Of a DNA stretch of 64,000 nt, positions 26,297-35,720 are shown piece by piece. The DNA comes from CBDCYS01 sp965224215. Its GTDB lineage: Bacteria; Acidobacteriota; Terriglobia; Bryobacterales; UBA6623. The notes under the pieces were generated by a model, which worked only from the letters and a program-made list of their open reading frames with translations, searched no databases and was not told where the DNA came from. The DNA lies in contig CBDCYS010000052.1 of NCBI GenBank assembly GCA_965224215.1, positions 62,001 through 126,000 on the forward strand, in the 5' to 3' direction. Every line of letters begins with the position of its first letter. Position 1 is the first letter of the stretch. Made by a program: the position numbers and the translations under genes.

Positions 26297-27060
26297 TCAT
26301 CCGAAAAAGCCCGGCTGAATTGGAGAAGATGCGCGCCGCCGGCCAGTTGGTGCGCGAAATTTTGACCGAGCTATCGGGTATGGCGAAACCAGGCGTGACG
26401 ACATTGGACCTTGAGAATGTTGCCGAGCAACGAGTGACTCAGGCCGGAGCTCGCGCGGCGTTCAAGGGCTATTACGTTCAGGCAGCCGGCAAGCGTTTCC
26501 CGACGGTTCTCTGCACCTCAATCAACGAGGAAGTGGTCCACGGAGTGCCTTCGGCCAAGCGTGTATTGAAGGATGGCGACATTCTGAAGATCGACATGGG
26601 CGTGCAACTGCATGGTTATTACGGTGACTCGGCGACAACGGTGCCGATTGGCACGATCTCGCCCGAGACCCAGCGGCTGCTCGAAGTGACTGAAAAGTCG
26701 CTTGATCTTGCCATCGAGCAGATGGTCGCCGGACGACGACTATTTGATGTCTGTGGAACAGTTCAAAACTACGTCGAAGGAAACGGCTTTTCCATCGTGC
26801 GGGAGTTCGTCGGTCACGGGATTGGCACGAACCTGCACGAGGCGCCGAATGTCCCAAATTTCATTGACCGTAGGCTCAGTAACCCCAGGCTGCGGCCGGG
26901 CATGGTGCTGGCGATTGAGCCCATGGTCTCGGCCGGCGCACCGGATACAAGGGTTTTGGGTGACCGCTGGACGGCAGTCACCACTGATGGCTCTAACGCG
27001 GCGCATTATGAACACTGCGTCGCCATCACCGACAATGGACCTTGGGTCCTGACCGCTTGA
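26293..27060 (+). CDS. map: Methionine aminopeptidase, type I
   Basis: 255 residues. Metal ligands lie in DILKIDMGVQLHGYYGDSAT (two Asp), VGHGIGTNLHEAPNVPNF (His), LAIEPMVSAG (Glu) and NAAHYEHCVAI (Glu). Removes the first Met from nascent proteins. Overlaps adk by 4 bases. Confidence 0.96.
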   Translation: MIIRKSPAELEKMRAAGQLVREILTELSGMAKPGVTTLDLENVAEQRVTQAGARAAFKGYYVQAAGKRFPTVLCTSINEEVVHGVPSAKRVLKDGDILKIDMGVQLHGYYGDSATTVPIGTISPETQRLLEVTEKSLDLAIEQMVAGRRLFDVCGTVQNYVEGNGFSIVREFVGHGIGTNLHEAPNVPNFIDRRLSNPRLRPGMVLAIEPMVSAGAPDTRVLGDRWTAVTTDGSNAAHYEHCVAITDNGPWVLTA

Positions 27061-27075
27061 GTTGGAAGGAAGAAC

Positions 27076-27303
27076 TTGCCGCAAGAGAGAGACGACAAGA
27101 CAGCCGTGACAGTGAGGGCTACCGTCATGGGCTGTTTGCCAAATGAACTGTTTCAACTGCGGCTTGAGAATCAATCGAATGTGGTTGCCCACGTATCGGG
27201 TCGCCACAGCAATGATTTCTTACGGCTGCTGCCGGGTGATAAAGTGCGCGTAGAGTTGTCATCTTTCGATACAGGTAGAGGGCGGATCACGCAACGGTAC
27301 TGA
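27076..27303 (+). CDS. infA: Translation initiation factor IF-1
   Basis: 75 residues, a single OB fold. VTVRATVMGCLPNELFQLRL, NVVAHVSGRHSNDFLRLLPG and DKVRVELSSFDTGRGRITQRY match IF-1, although several positions differ from the common form (VMGCLPN for VxEALPN; HVSGRHSNDF for HxSGKMRxN). The start is TTG 27076 with GGAAGGAAG upstream. Location between map and rpmJ is the standard one. Confidence 0.92.
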   Translation: MPQERDDKTAVTVRATVMGCLPNELFQLRLENQSNVVAHVSGRHSNDFLRLLPGDKVRVELSSFDTGRGRITQRY

Positions 27304-27305
27304 GT

Positions 27306-27419
27306 ATGAAAGTAAGAGCTTCTGTTAAGAAAATGTGTCTGAAGTGCAAAGTGATTCGCCGCAAGGGTGTGTTGCGAGTTATCTGCGAGAACCCGAAGCA
27401 CAAGCAGAGGCAGGGTTGA
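27306..27419 (+). CDS. rpmJ: 50S ribosomal protein L36
   Basis: 37 residues, MKVRASVKKMCLKCKVIRRK with the C-terminal Cys and His (ICENPKHKQRQG); the C-x2-C...C-x4-H pattern is the zinc-binding form. It starts 3 bases after infA and is too short for most ORF cut-offs. Confidence 0.95.
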   Translation: MKVRASVKKMCLKCKVIRRKGVLRVICENPKHKQRQG

Positions 27420-27466
27420 TGACGGACGCGCAAATCGCAGGACTGATTTGGAGGATGGACTAAGCC

Positions 27467-27850
27467 ATGGCACGCATTGAAGGCGTTGACTTGCCGAATG
27501 ACAAGCGGGCCGAGATCTCGTTGACTTATGTTTACGGCATCGGTCGTACGCGGGCGAAGTCTCTTCTTTATCGCGCCGGAATCGATTTCGGCAAGAAGAT
27601 GGGCGAGCTCACGGACGATGAGATCACGAGCTTGAGGAAAATCTTGGAAGCCGAAGGACAGGTGGAAGGTGATCTTCGCAAAGAGATTGCCCTCAATATC
27701 CGCCGCCTGATGGAAATCGGCTGCTATCGTGGGCTGCGTCATCGTCGCGGTCTGCCGGTTCGTGGTCAGCGGACCCACACGAATGCGCGGACTCGTAAAG
27801 GATCCAAACGCGGCGCGATCGCCAACAAGCGTAAACTGGCGAAGAAGTAA
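27467..27850 (+). CDS. rpsM: 30S ribosomal protein S13
   Basis: 127 residues. MARIEGVDLPNDKRAEISLT, YGIGRTRAKSLLYRAGID, CYRGLRHRRGLPVRGQRTHT and the basic tail TRKGSKRGAIANKRKLAKK are diagnostic. First gene of the alpha block. Confidence 0.97.
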   Translation: MARIEGVDLPNDKRAEISLTYVYGIGRTRAKSLLYRAGIDFGKKMGELTDDEITSLRKILEAEGQVEGDLRKEIALNIRRLMEIGCYRGLRHRRGLPVRGQRTHTNARTRKGSKRGAIANKRKLAKK

Positions 27851-27897
27851 TTGGACGTTCTGTCTGATACGGAAAACAAACTGTTTGTTGAGGAACG

Positions 27898-28308
27898 ATG
27901 GCAAAGTCAAAGACAAAAGCAAAGCCCGGCAAGAAAAAAGTCAAGAGTCGCGTCAGGAAGTCGATTCCCATGGGAATTGTGCACGTCAAGGCGACTTTTA
28001 ACAACACGATTGTCACGATCAGTGACTTGGATGGGAAAGTAATCTCCTGGTCGAGCGCCGGTTCCCTTGGGTTTCGTGGTTCGCAAAAGGGCACTCCCTT
28101 CGCGGCTCAGCAAGCCTGCTTGACGGCCGCGAATGCCGCCAAGGATCACGGTCTGCGCTCGGTCACGGTTCGAGTGAAAGGCCCTGGCGGAGGGCGTGAA
28201 TCAGCGATTCGTTCGTTGACGACCGCTGGTATTTCCGTCAAGTCTATCCGAGACGTGACGCCGATACCACATAACGGTTGCCGCCCGCCCAAGAAGCGGC
28301 GAGTCTGA
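27898..28308 (+). CDS. rpsK: 30S ribosomal protein S11
   Basis: 136 residues. GIVHVKATFNNTIVTISDLD, GFRGSQKGTPFAAQQACLTA and the C-terminal PIPHNGCRPPKKRRV are invariant features of S11, part of the platform near the Shine-Dalgarno helix. Confidence 0.97.
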   Translation: MAKSKTKAKPGKKKVKSRVRKSIPMGIVHVKATFNNTIVTISDLDGKVISWSSAGSLGFRGSQKGTPFAAQQACLTAANAAKDHGLRSVTVRVKGPGGGRESAIRSLTTAGISVKSIRDVTPIPHNGCRPPKKRRV

Positions 28309-28368
28309 TCTGGGTTCATCGAAGTACACTGAGAAAAATTGTTATGAAATTGGTTAGCAGAGTGAAAA

Positions 28369-29004
28369 ATGGCGCGATATAGAGCTGCGGTATGCCGACT
28401 ATGCCGGCGGGAAGGAATGAAGCTCTTCTTGAAGGGCGAGCGATGTTATGGGGCGAGTTGCGCGATCGAGAAACGCAACTACTTTCCCGGGCAGCACGGT
28501 AAGACGGCACGCCCGAAGAGGATGCTTGGTTACGGCTTGCAACTTCGCGAGAAGCAGAAAGTGCGCCGCATCTACGGTATCCTGGAACGGCAGTTCCGCA
28601 CTTATTACCAGAAGGCCTCCCGGATGAAGGGCGTGGTCGGTGAGAACCTGCTTGCGTTGCTGGAGCGCCGCCTGGATAACGTCGTGTTCCGTATTGGTTT
28701 CGGCGCAAGCCGCGCTCAGGCTCGACAGATCGTTTCGCATGGCCACGTCGAGGTGAACGGGCGGAAGGTCAACATTCCTTCCTATCTGGTGAAGCCCGGT
28801 GACCTGGTCGCGATTCGCGAGACCCATCGCAAGCACGCCGGGTCGGCTGCCGCTCTGGAGAGCACGTCTCATATGATGACTCCCGCCTGGCTGGAAGTCG
28901 ACCGGGAGAACATGAACGCCAAGGTCACCGGTCAGCCTCGCCGGGATGAACTGGTGCAGATACCGATCAATGAACAGTTGATCGTCGAGCTTTATTCCAG
29001 ATAG
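28369..29004 (+). CDS. rpsD: 30S ribosomal protein S4
   Basis: 211 residues, the zinc-less form with only partial Cys conservation. MARYRAAVCRLCRREGMKLF, LQLREKQKVRRIYGILERQF and the S4 domain GFGASRAQARQIVSHGHVEV are diagnostic. Two Cys pairs near the N-terminus (CRLC, later ERCYGASC) suggest a metal site may remain. Confidence 0.96.
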   Translation: MARYRAAVCRLCRREGMKLFLKGERCYGASCAIEKRNYFPGQHGKTARPKRMLGYGLQLREKQKVRRIYGILERQFRTYYQKASRMKGVVGENLLALLERRLDNVVFRIGFGASRAQARQIVSHGHVEVNGRKVNIPSYLVKPGDLVAIRETHRKHAGSAAALESTSHMMTPAWLEVDRENMNAKVTGQPRRDELVQIPINEQLIVELYSR

Positions 29005-29067
29005 TCAAAACAGCATTTCGTGGGCCGAGAGCACCTTGCCCGGAACTTGAATGAACTTGGAGAACAC

Positions 29068-30081
29068 ATGGTAATGTGGAAAGGATTCCAGAAACCGAAG
29101 CGTCTCGCCACCGACGGTGACATACTGACGCCGGTTCACGGTACGTTCAGCGCCCAGCCCTTTGAACGCGGGTTTGGCACGACAATCGGCAATTCCCTGC
29201 GGCGAGCGCTATTGAGCTCGATTGAAGGCGCCGCCGTCACTGCCGTCAGAATCGAAGGCATCTCGCACGAGTTCAGTCCGATCCCGGGCGTGGTAGAAGA
29301 TGCCACCGATATTATCCTCAACTTGAAACAGATCCCCCTGAAGCTGCACGGGGAAGGAGCTAGAACGATGCGGCTGCGGGCAACCGAAGCCGGTGAAGTT
29401 AAAAGCGGGCAGATTGAAGCTGATTCCGACGTCGAAATCCTCGATCCCGACGTTTATCTCGCCACCGTGAGTCAGGGCGGTATCCTCGACGTCGAGATGC
29501 GTGTCAAACAGGGGCGCGGCTACGTCAGCGCTGAAAAGAATTTCGACGATGATCTTGCGCTGGGCTATATTCCCATCGATTCGGTGCACTCACCGGTGCG
29601 GAAAGTGAAATACGTGGTCGAAGCAGCTCGCCTGGGTCAGATGACCGACTACGACAAGCTCACCGTCGAAGTGTGGACGAATGGAGCCGTTACACCGCAA
29701 GATGCGGTCGGCCTCGCGGCCAAGCTGATCAAAGATCACATGACGATCTTTATCAACTTCGAAGAAGAAGCGGCCCCGGAAGAAATTCAAACCGACGCTG
29801 CCGCCGAACTTTACAACGAGCACTTGAACCGCTCGGTGGAGGAACTCGAACTCAGCGTCCGCTCCTACAACTGCCTCAAGAACGCCAATATTCAAACGAT
29901 CGGCGATCTGGTTGTGAGAACCGAAGCCGACATGCTCAAGACCAAGAACTTTGGCCGCAAGTCGCTGAACGAGATCAGAGAAATCCTCGGGACGTTGGGT
30001 TTGGGGCTGGGCATGCGATTTGACGAACATGGCCGCTTGGTGGCTCCTGTCACTAGCTCGGTAGAAGAGGTCGAGGTCTAG
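29068..30081 (+). CDS. rpoA: DNA-directed RNA polymerase subunit alpha
   Basis: 337 residues. The N-terminal dimerisation domain has FERGFGTTIGNSLRRALLSS; the C-terminal domain has EELELSVRSYNCLKNANIQT and KNFGRKSLNEIREILGTLGL, which bind UP elements and activators. ATG 29068 is chosen over the GTG at 29020 because GGAG lies 6 bases upstream and the product begins MVMWKGFQKPKRL as in relatives. Confidence 0.96.
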   Translation: MVMWKGFQKPKRLATDGDILTPVHGTFSAQPFERGFGTTIGNSLRRALLSSIEGAAVTAVRIEGISHEFSPIPGVVEDATDIILNLKQIPLKLHGEGARTMRLRATEAGEVKSGQIEADSDVEILDPDVYLATVSQGGILDVEMRVKQGRGYVSAEKNFDDDLALGYIPIDSVHSPVRKVKYVVEAARLGQMTDYDKLTVEVWTNGAVTPQDAVGLAAKLIKDHMTIFINFEEEAAPEEIQTDAAAELYNEHLNRSVEELELSVRSYNCLKNANIQTIGDLVVRTEADMLKTKNFGRKSLNEIREILGTLGLGLGMRFDEHGRLVAPVTSSVEEVEV

Positions 30082-30088
30082 GGGTTAC

Positions 30089-30568
30089 ATGAGGCATAGG
30101 AAAGGCGGATTTAAGCTCCAGCGTGACCCTTCGGCACGCCGCGCACTGTTGCGTGGTTTGACGACCAATATCATTTTGCACGACCGCATTGTGACCACCA
30201 TCACCAAGGCGAAGGCCATGAAGCCGATTGTCGAAAAGATGATCACCTTGGCCAAGCGTGACACGCTCCATTCACGCCGCCAGGCGGCCGCTTTTCTCAA
30301 TACGCCGGGAGCGGTGCAAAAGTTGTTTGACACCTTGGGCCCTCGTTTTTCACAACGAGAAGGTGGTTATACCAGAGTTGTGCGTCTGGGACCCCGTAAA
30401 GGGGACGGTGCGGAGCTGGCCTTGATCGAACTGCTCGGTTCCGAGCTGAAGAAGCGCGCCGAGGACCGCCGAAAACGGCGTGAGGATCGCATGAAACAGC
30501 AGCAGGATGCCGAAGCCGCCGAAGCCGGCGCCGAAGGCGAGACCGAAGAGGAAACACCCGAGAAGTAA
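30089..30568 (+). CDS. rplQ: 50S ribosomal protein L17 with acidic C-terminal tail
   Basis: 159 residues against the common 115-130. MRHRKGGFKLQRDPSARRAL, TKAKAMKPIVEKMITLAK and GGYTRVVRLGPRKGDGAELA are the family core. The last 35 residues are Glu/Ala-rich (ending EETPEK). Last gene of the super-operon; no clear hairpin with T run follows. Confidence 0.96.
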   Translation: MRHRKGGFKLQRDPSARRALLRGLTTNIILHDRIVTTITKAKAMKPIVEKMITLAKRDTLHSRRQAAAFLNTPGAVQKLFDTLGPRFSQREGGYTRVVRLGPRKGDGAELALIELLGSELKKRAEDRRKRREDRMKQQQDAEAAEAGAEGETEEETPEK

Positions 30569-30650
30569 AGAGTTCTTCTTCTTCTGCTGGAAACTAGCGG
30601 GCGTCAACGCACCCGGCACGGGCAGAAAATGCTCGCGCAGCCTGCCACTT

Positions 30651-31130
30651 CTAAGCGTCCCAGCTTTTACTGATTTTCCCCTTCTCACGCCGCGTCTTGC
30701 GGTACTCGTCGCCCAGCAAGCCCTGCTCGATTCGTGGAGGCGTGCTCCATCGGGTTATGTCACGGGCTGAGAGAATCGGGTACCGCGACGTAGCCCCGCC
30801 AATCTCCGGCGTTTCAACCGAGAAGACCACGCGGCCGATCCGAGCTTCGCGAATGGAATACGAGCAGAGAAAACACGGCTCGTTCGTTGTGTAGAGGGTT
30901 GTTCCCGAAAGCTTCTCCTGGCCGACGACTCGTATAGCCGTTACGACCGCCAGAATCTCCGCGTGCGCGAATGGGTTGCTCCCAGCAGGACATAGCTCCC
31001 CGGCCTCCGCGATAATCTCTGTTTCTAGCGTGATGACACAGCCGACCGGGCTGTGGCCCGACTCTTTCGCTGAAGCGGCTAGTTCGATACAACACCGCAT
31101 CATTCGTCGATCGAAGACCGGGTCGGTCAT
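30651..31130 (-). CDS. Nucleoside/cytosine-type deaminase
   Basis: 159 residues. The zinc site of the cytidine-deaminase superfamily is complete: H56-A-E58 in NPFAHAEILAVV and P85-C86-F-L-C89 in TTNEPCFLCSYS. The layout (HAE, then PCxxC about 30 residues on) is that of the guanine/cytosine/tRNA-adenosine deaminase branch. Which base it acts on is not clear; the motif context is closer to free nucleobase or nucleoside deaminases than to TadA. Convergent with rplQ. Confidence 0.8.
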   Translation of the reverse strand: MTDPVFDRRMMRCCIELAASAKESGHSPVGCVITLETEIIAEAGELCPAGSNPFAHAEILAVVTAIRVVGQEKLSGTTLYTTNEPCFLCSYSIREARIGRVVFSVETPEIGGATSRYPILSARDITRWSTPPRIEQGLLGDEYRKTRREKGKISKSWDA

Positions 31131-31208
31131 GGTTTCAGACGCCTCGGAGTCCAGAAATGGATCCCCTACGATTGCGCTGTCTTATCATCGCGAGTCCTGG
31201 CATTCCGT

Positions 31209-32870
31209 TTAGTCTTCTCGCAATCCCAGCGCTTTGATTTTCGACGCCAGGGTCGTCGGTCTGAGCCCCAGGAGCTTGGCTGCTCCGGCTGGACCGGACA
31301 TTCTCCAGCGGGTCGCCTCCAGCGCCGCCAGGAGATTATTGCGCTCCTGCCGCTTGAGCTCACCGTAGTTCAAGATGCCGCTTGTGCGGCTCCTTGACTT
31401 CTCCTCCGCGCCGGATGCGCCTTGTTGCGGACGCGAGTCTTTCGGCAGGTCAAACTCCAGCGGACCTGATTTTGCCCCAATGGCCGCGCGCTCAACAACG
31501 TTCTGCAGCTCGCGGATGTTGCCCGGCCAGCCATAGCTGGCAAGAGCTTCGACGTGCCGCTGCTTGAGCCGTTGCGCCGGCACACCCAGCCGCCGGCAAG
31601 CCTGATCGAGGAAGTGAGCGGCCAATAGTCCCACATCGCCCGGCCTCTCTCGCAGAGGGGCGGCGTCTATCGGGAACACACTGAGGCGATAAAAAAGATC
31701 CTCGCGAAACCGTCCTGCCGCGGCTTCTTGTTTCAGATTCCGGTTGGTCGCCGCAATGACTCTGACGTCCACTTTGCGCGTGCGCTCTTCGCCGATTCTC
31801 TCGAAGGTCCCATCCTGCAGGACGCGTAAAAGTTTACTTTGCAGATCCAGCGGGATCTCGCCCACTTCGTCCAGGAAAAGAGTTCCGCCGTCGGCTAGCT
31901 GAAAGCGGCCGACGCGGTCCCGGATCGCCCCGGTGAATGCACCCCTAACGTGGCCGAAAAACTCGCTCTCAAACAGCTCCCGAGGGACGGAACCACAGTT
32001 CACCGTGACCATCGGGCGATCTTTGCGGCGGCTGCGCTCGTGAATCGCCCGCGCGATCAGCTCTTTGCCCGTGCCTGATTCCCCGCAGATCAGCGCGGTC
32101 GTATCGGCTGGTCCCACCAGACCGACTTGGTCCAAAACCTTTCTCAGCGCCACGCTTTGGCCGACCATGTCACCGAAACCGTGGGCGACTTTGACTTCTT
32201 CACGAAGGTATTCGTTCTCGAGTTCGAGTCGGCGATGGAGTTGCTCGATCTCCTCGAACGCGCGGGCATTGGCGATCGCTACTGCGGCGTGGTCCGCGAA
32301 GAGCCGCAGCCAGGCCACTTTTTCCGGATCCAGCCGCTCTCGGGTGAACACGCCAAGCACTCCCAAAATCTCCGCCCGGAACTGCAGTGGATGCCCGACG
32401 AACGTACGAATGCCTTCGCGGCGCAGCCAGTCATCGCGTCCGATCCACTGCCGGTCGCCGGCGGTGTCGAAGAGGTGTTCGGACTGCCCGCTCGCGCCGA
32501 TGCGCCCAACGATCCGGATGCCCAGCGGGAAACGCTGAAAGTCACCGTCCATGCGGTACCATCGATCGCCGCTCAGGGGAGTCGTCGGCCTGCCCTCACT
32601 GGCCTTCAAATGCAGACACCGTTTCTGGTCCGGGCACTCAGCCCGCAACCCGCAGCGCTCACAAATGTCACCAGGAGCGGTCAGCCAGATGCGAACCAGT
32701 GTGCAGGAGGCCTCCTCGGCCAGCCCCGTCACGATCATCTTCAGCACGGTCTCAACGTCGCGAGCTTTCGCCACCGCGAGAGAAATGGACTGAAGCAGGT
32801 CCAAATTGAGCGACCGAGGTTCGACTTGTTCCCCACTATCTTGAGCTTCAACCATCTTCATGAACTGCAC
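31209..32870 (-). CDS. Sigma-54-dependent activator: GAF, AAA+, Fis-type HTH
   Basis: 553 residues. The N-terminal GAF-like sensor (about 25-200) contains CERCGLRAECPDQKRC, four Cys in close spacing that could hold an Fe-S cluster or zinc. The AAA+ part (about 240-465) has Walker A GESGTGKELIARAIHE, the sigma-54 contact loop GAFTGA, Walker B GGTLFLDEVGEIP and FREDLFYRLSVFPI. The C-terminus (ending TTLASKIKALGLRED) is a Fis-type HTH. It opens sigma-54 promoters in response to a signal. It is divergent from the SDR/hydrolase/PNPOx cluster, the likely target, though no clear -24/-12 promoter was found there. Confidence 0.9.
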   Translation of the reverse strand: MQFMKMVEAQDSGEQVEPRSLNLDLLQSISLAVAKARDVETVLKMIVTGLAEEASCTLVRIWLTAPGDICERCGLRAECPDQKRCLHLKASEGRPTTPLSGDRWYRMDGDFQRFPLGIRIVGRIGASGQSEHLFDTAGDRQWIGRDDWLRREGIRTFVGHPLQFRAEILGVLGVFTRERLDPEKVAWLRLFADHAAVAIANARAFEEIEQLHRRLELENEYLREEVKVAHGFGDMVGQSVALRKVLDQVGLVGPADTTALICGESGTGKELIARAIHERSRRKDRPMVTVNCGSVPRELFESEFFGHVRGAFTGAIRDRVGRFQLADGGTLFLDEVGEIPLDLQSKLLRVLQDGTFERIGEERTRKVDVRVIAATNRNLKQEAAAGRFREDLFYRLSVFPIDAAPLRERPGDVGLLAAHFLDQACRRLGVPAQRLKQRHVEALASYGWPGNIRELQNVVERAAIGAKSGPLEFDLPKDSRPQQGASGAEEKSRSRTSGILNYGELKRQERNNLLAALEATRWRMSGPAGAAKLLGLRPTTLASKIKALGLRED

Positions 32871-32880
32871 CCATTAGACA

Positions 32881-33089
32881 CGAGATTTCGTCACCTGTCA
32901 ACGAAAACTCGTTACTTTGACTAAAATTCGTGCAAGCCTATCAATCCGTATGAAGTGAGACAAAGTCAATAGAATCAGTGAACAACGCCCTTTCTCCTAG
33001 TTTGGTGCTCCACGTGTATTCCCCAGGTTAACCAGCCAGACTTTTGTCCGCTGAATCTTACCAGAACTGACCAAGAAGGAGACTACCCA
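32881..33089. promoter_or_regulatory. Divergent regulator/SDR intergenic region
   Basis: About 210 bp, more A+T-rich than the genes around it. AACGA-AAAC-TCGTT (about 32900-32913) is a short perfect inverted repeat that might be an enhancer site for the activator. AGAAGGAG precedes the SDR start at 33090. No GG-N10-GC sigma-54 promoter was convincing. Confidence 0.35.
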
Positions 33090-33972
33090 ATGACGAACAC
33101 TATCCTTGTCACCGGCGCATCCACAGGCTTTGGCCGTGACACTGCCGAAACTCTAGCGCATGCGGGCCACAAAGTTTTTGCCTCGATGCGCGACCCCAAC
33201 GCCAAAAACCGCGATCACGCGGATGCACTCCGTAGCCAAGACATCGAAGTCGTCGAGTTGGATGTTACCGACTCCAGATCGGTCGATCGAGCTGTGGCCG
33301 AAGTCATCGCCAAGGCAGGCCGCATCGACGTTCTGATTAACAACGCCGGTGTCGCGGCGGCGGGCGTGTCCGAAGCGTTCACGCCGGAGCAGGCGACAGC
33401 CTTGTTCGATGTCAACGTCTTCGGGCTGCATCGGGTGACTCGCGCTGTACTGCCGCATCTCCGCCGCCAGAATGACGGCCTGATCATCAATATCGGCTCG
33501 ATCCTCGGCCGCGTCACCTTCCCGTTCTTCGGGCTGTACGGTGCGAGCAAGTTCGCGGTTGAGGCTCTGACCGACAGCTACCGCTACGAGGTGTCACAGC
33601 TAGGAAATCGATGTGGCTCTCGTTCAGCCGAGCGCCTATCCCACCCAAATGTACTCCAGTGCTGCCCAGCCCGCCGACACCGAGCGGGTGGCCGAGTACG
33701 GCCAGGTCGGGGAGATCCCCGGTGCCATGTTCCAGCAGTTCAACAGCATGCTGTCAGGGTCGGCCGCGCCGGACCCTCACGACATCGCCGAAGCGGTCGC
33801 CAAGCTGATCGTCACCCCGAAGGGTGCTCGGGCCGCAAGGACAGTTGTGGGCGCCGGCTTTGGCGCCGATACCTTGAACGGCGCGACGGAGCCAGTACAG
33901 GCGGCTACGGTTGAGGCACTCGGCCTCGGGCATCTTGCCACCGTACCGAATCTGCTCTTGAAAACCGCCTGA
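33090..33972 (+). pseudogene. Short-chain dehydrogenase/reductase, one frameshift
   Basis: Classical SDR of about 293 residues when repaired. TGASTGFGRDTAETLAHAGH binds the dinucleotide, NNAGVAAAG follows, and YGASKFAVEALTDSYRYE holds the catalytic Tyr and Lys. The first phase breaks after QLG; the second resumes with DVALVQPSAYPTQMYSSAAQ, which normally follows. The sequence has AAA at 33605-33607 where AA restores Gly-Ile-Asp-Val-Ala. The enzyme would reduce or oxidise a small carbonyl or alcohol substrate. Most likely co-transcribed with the hydrolase. Pseudogene or homopolymer error. Confidence 0.8.
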
Positions 33973-35632
33973 AAGCACAAGCCGGGCTGGCGAGAGCGAA
34001 CTTCGCCGGTCTGGCTCTTGAAGTTCAACCCACTCGATTCAAATCCCAAGAGAGGAGATAGAAACATGCAAGAAACAGCCACTTCAAACCAAAGCAAAAC
34101 CATGCATCGCACCGTCGAGATCGACGGCTTGGATATTTTCTACCGGGAAGCGGGCCCAGCGGACGCTCCAACTATCCTGCTGCTACACGGCTTCCCCACC
34201 TCATCGCACATGTTCCGCAACTTGATTCCGCGCTTGTCGGATCGCTTCCACCTCGTCGCCCCAGACTTTCCCGGCTTCGGAGCCAGTTCGATGCCCAGCC
34301 TCGACGAGTTCGAGTACTCGTTCGATAACATCGCCAAGGTGGTCGAGAAGTTCATCGACAAGCTGGGAATCAGCAAATACAGCATCTATTTGATGGACTA
34401 CGGCGCCCCGGTCGGCTACCGCGTTGCTGCCAATCGCCCCGAACGTGTAGAGGCTCTGATCGTCCAGAACGGCAATGCCTACGACGAAGGCCTTTTAGAT
34501 TTTTGGAAGCCGATCAAGGCCTATTGGAACGACAAGACCCCCGAGAACGCCAAGGTTCTCCGTGACGCGCTCCTGACGATCGAAGCAACGAAATGGCAGT
34601 ACACCCACGGTGTCCGAGACGCGGAAACCATCGCGCCGGATAACTGGTTCAACGACCAGTTCTTGCTCGACCGGCCGGGTAATAAGGATAGATGGGTATC
34701 CGGTTGACTCAGGTAGCCCCAATATCTTGTGGTTTGGGGATTTTCTTGGGTTCTGTAACCGGGTGAACAATCATCTTGTAAGTCGCGGGATCCACGGCTA
34801 CCGCCTGCTGGACGAGCCGATAGAAGAGTTTGCCGCGGCTTTTGGATTTGCGGCGGTTGAAACGGAAGGTGAACTCGTCCAGGTAGTAGTCCAGATGTTT
34901 GTGGCTCACGGCGCCCTGATGGGTGCCCAGCAGCCAGCGCTTGAGCAGTGACATCACGCGGTGGACGCGGGGCATCAATTACGACGCGGACTGCTCCTGC
35001 CTGCTGACAACTGTGACCTGATGGACGTAGCCTTCCTTTTTCAACCCGGAGTAACCGGGCCAGCCGTCGGTATGCACCACGCTGCCCGGCTCGATGCACT
35101 CCTCCACGAAAGGCAACAGGCTCTCGCCCGAGGCATCCTCGATTCTCTTCATGCGAATCCGGCCGATACCCCGCCCATCCTCTTGAGCGGCTACTGCGAT
35201 CAATGCTTTGTTTTTCAGGTTTCGGCCCCGCAGGCCCTCTTCGAGCCCGCCCCAGTAGCTTTCATCGACTTCCACCGTCCCGGCGAGCAAATCCCGTCCC
35301 GGCCGCACCATCGCGCGCCGCATTTTGTGCAGCCAGGTCCAAGCCGTTTCGTACCTGTTGCGCCCCAACACTCTTTGCAGTCCCAAAGCGCTGGCTCCGG
35401 TTTTTTGGGTGGTGACCCACCACATCGCACGAAACCACAACGGCAAAGGGCTGCGCGTGTCCTGAAAGATGGTCCCGGCGGTCACCGAGGTTTGGCGCCC
35501 ACACGCAGCGCACTGCAGCAGCACTTTTCGCAAAGGCCACGACTTTCCACAACCGCAACCCGGACAGCGGAAACCGTCCGGCCAGCGCAGCCGGAACAGA
35601 TACTCCCGGCAGGCCTCCTCACTGCTAAACAT

Positions 35633-35719
35633 CCACCGCCTGAAAGGCGGTGGGTTACGTTTCGACTGAAAGTCGGGGTTGCGGCTCAAGCCGCCTGAAG
35701 CTGTCCGGCTCACAGCCGG
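35633..35719. repeat. Ladder of four perfect hairpins at the 3' side of tnpA
   Basis: Between the tnpA stop and the element end lie CCACCGCC-TGAAA-GGCGGTGG (35633-35653), CGACT-GAA-AGTCG (35663-35675), GCGGC-TCAA-GCCGC (35681-35694) and CCGGCT-CAC-AGCCGG (35705-35719). The outermost is the recognition hairpin; the other three are extra. Confidence 0.85.
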
Positions 35720-35720
35720 C

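Noticed and set aside
32881..33089. Sigma-54 promoter for the SDR gene
   Set aside because: The nearest candidate (TTGGTGCTCCACGTGTATT) lacks GC at the -12 position after 10 bases, so the GG-N10-GC rule fails.
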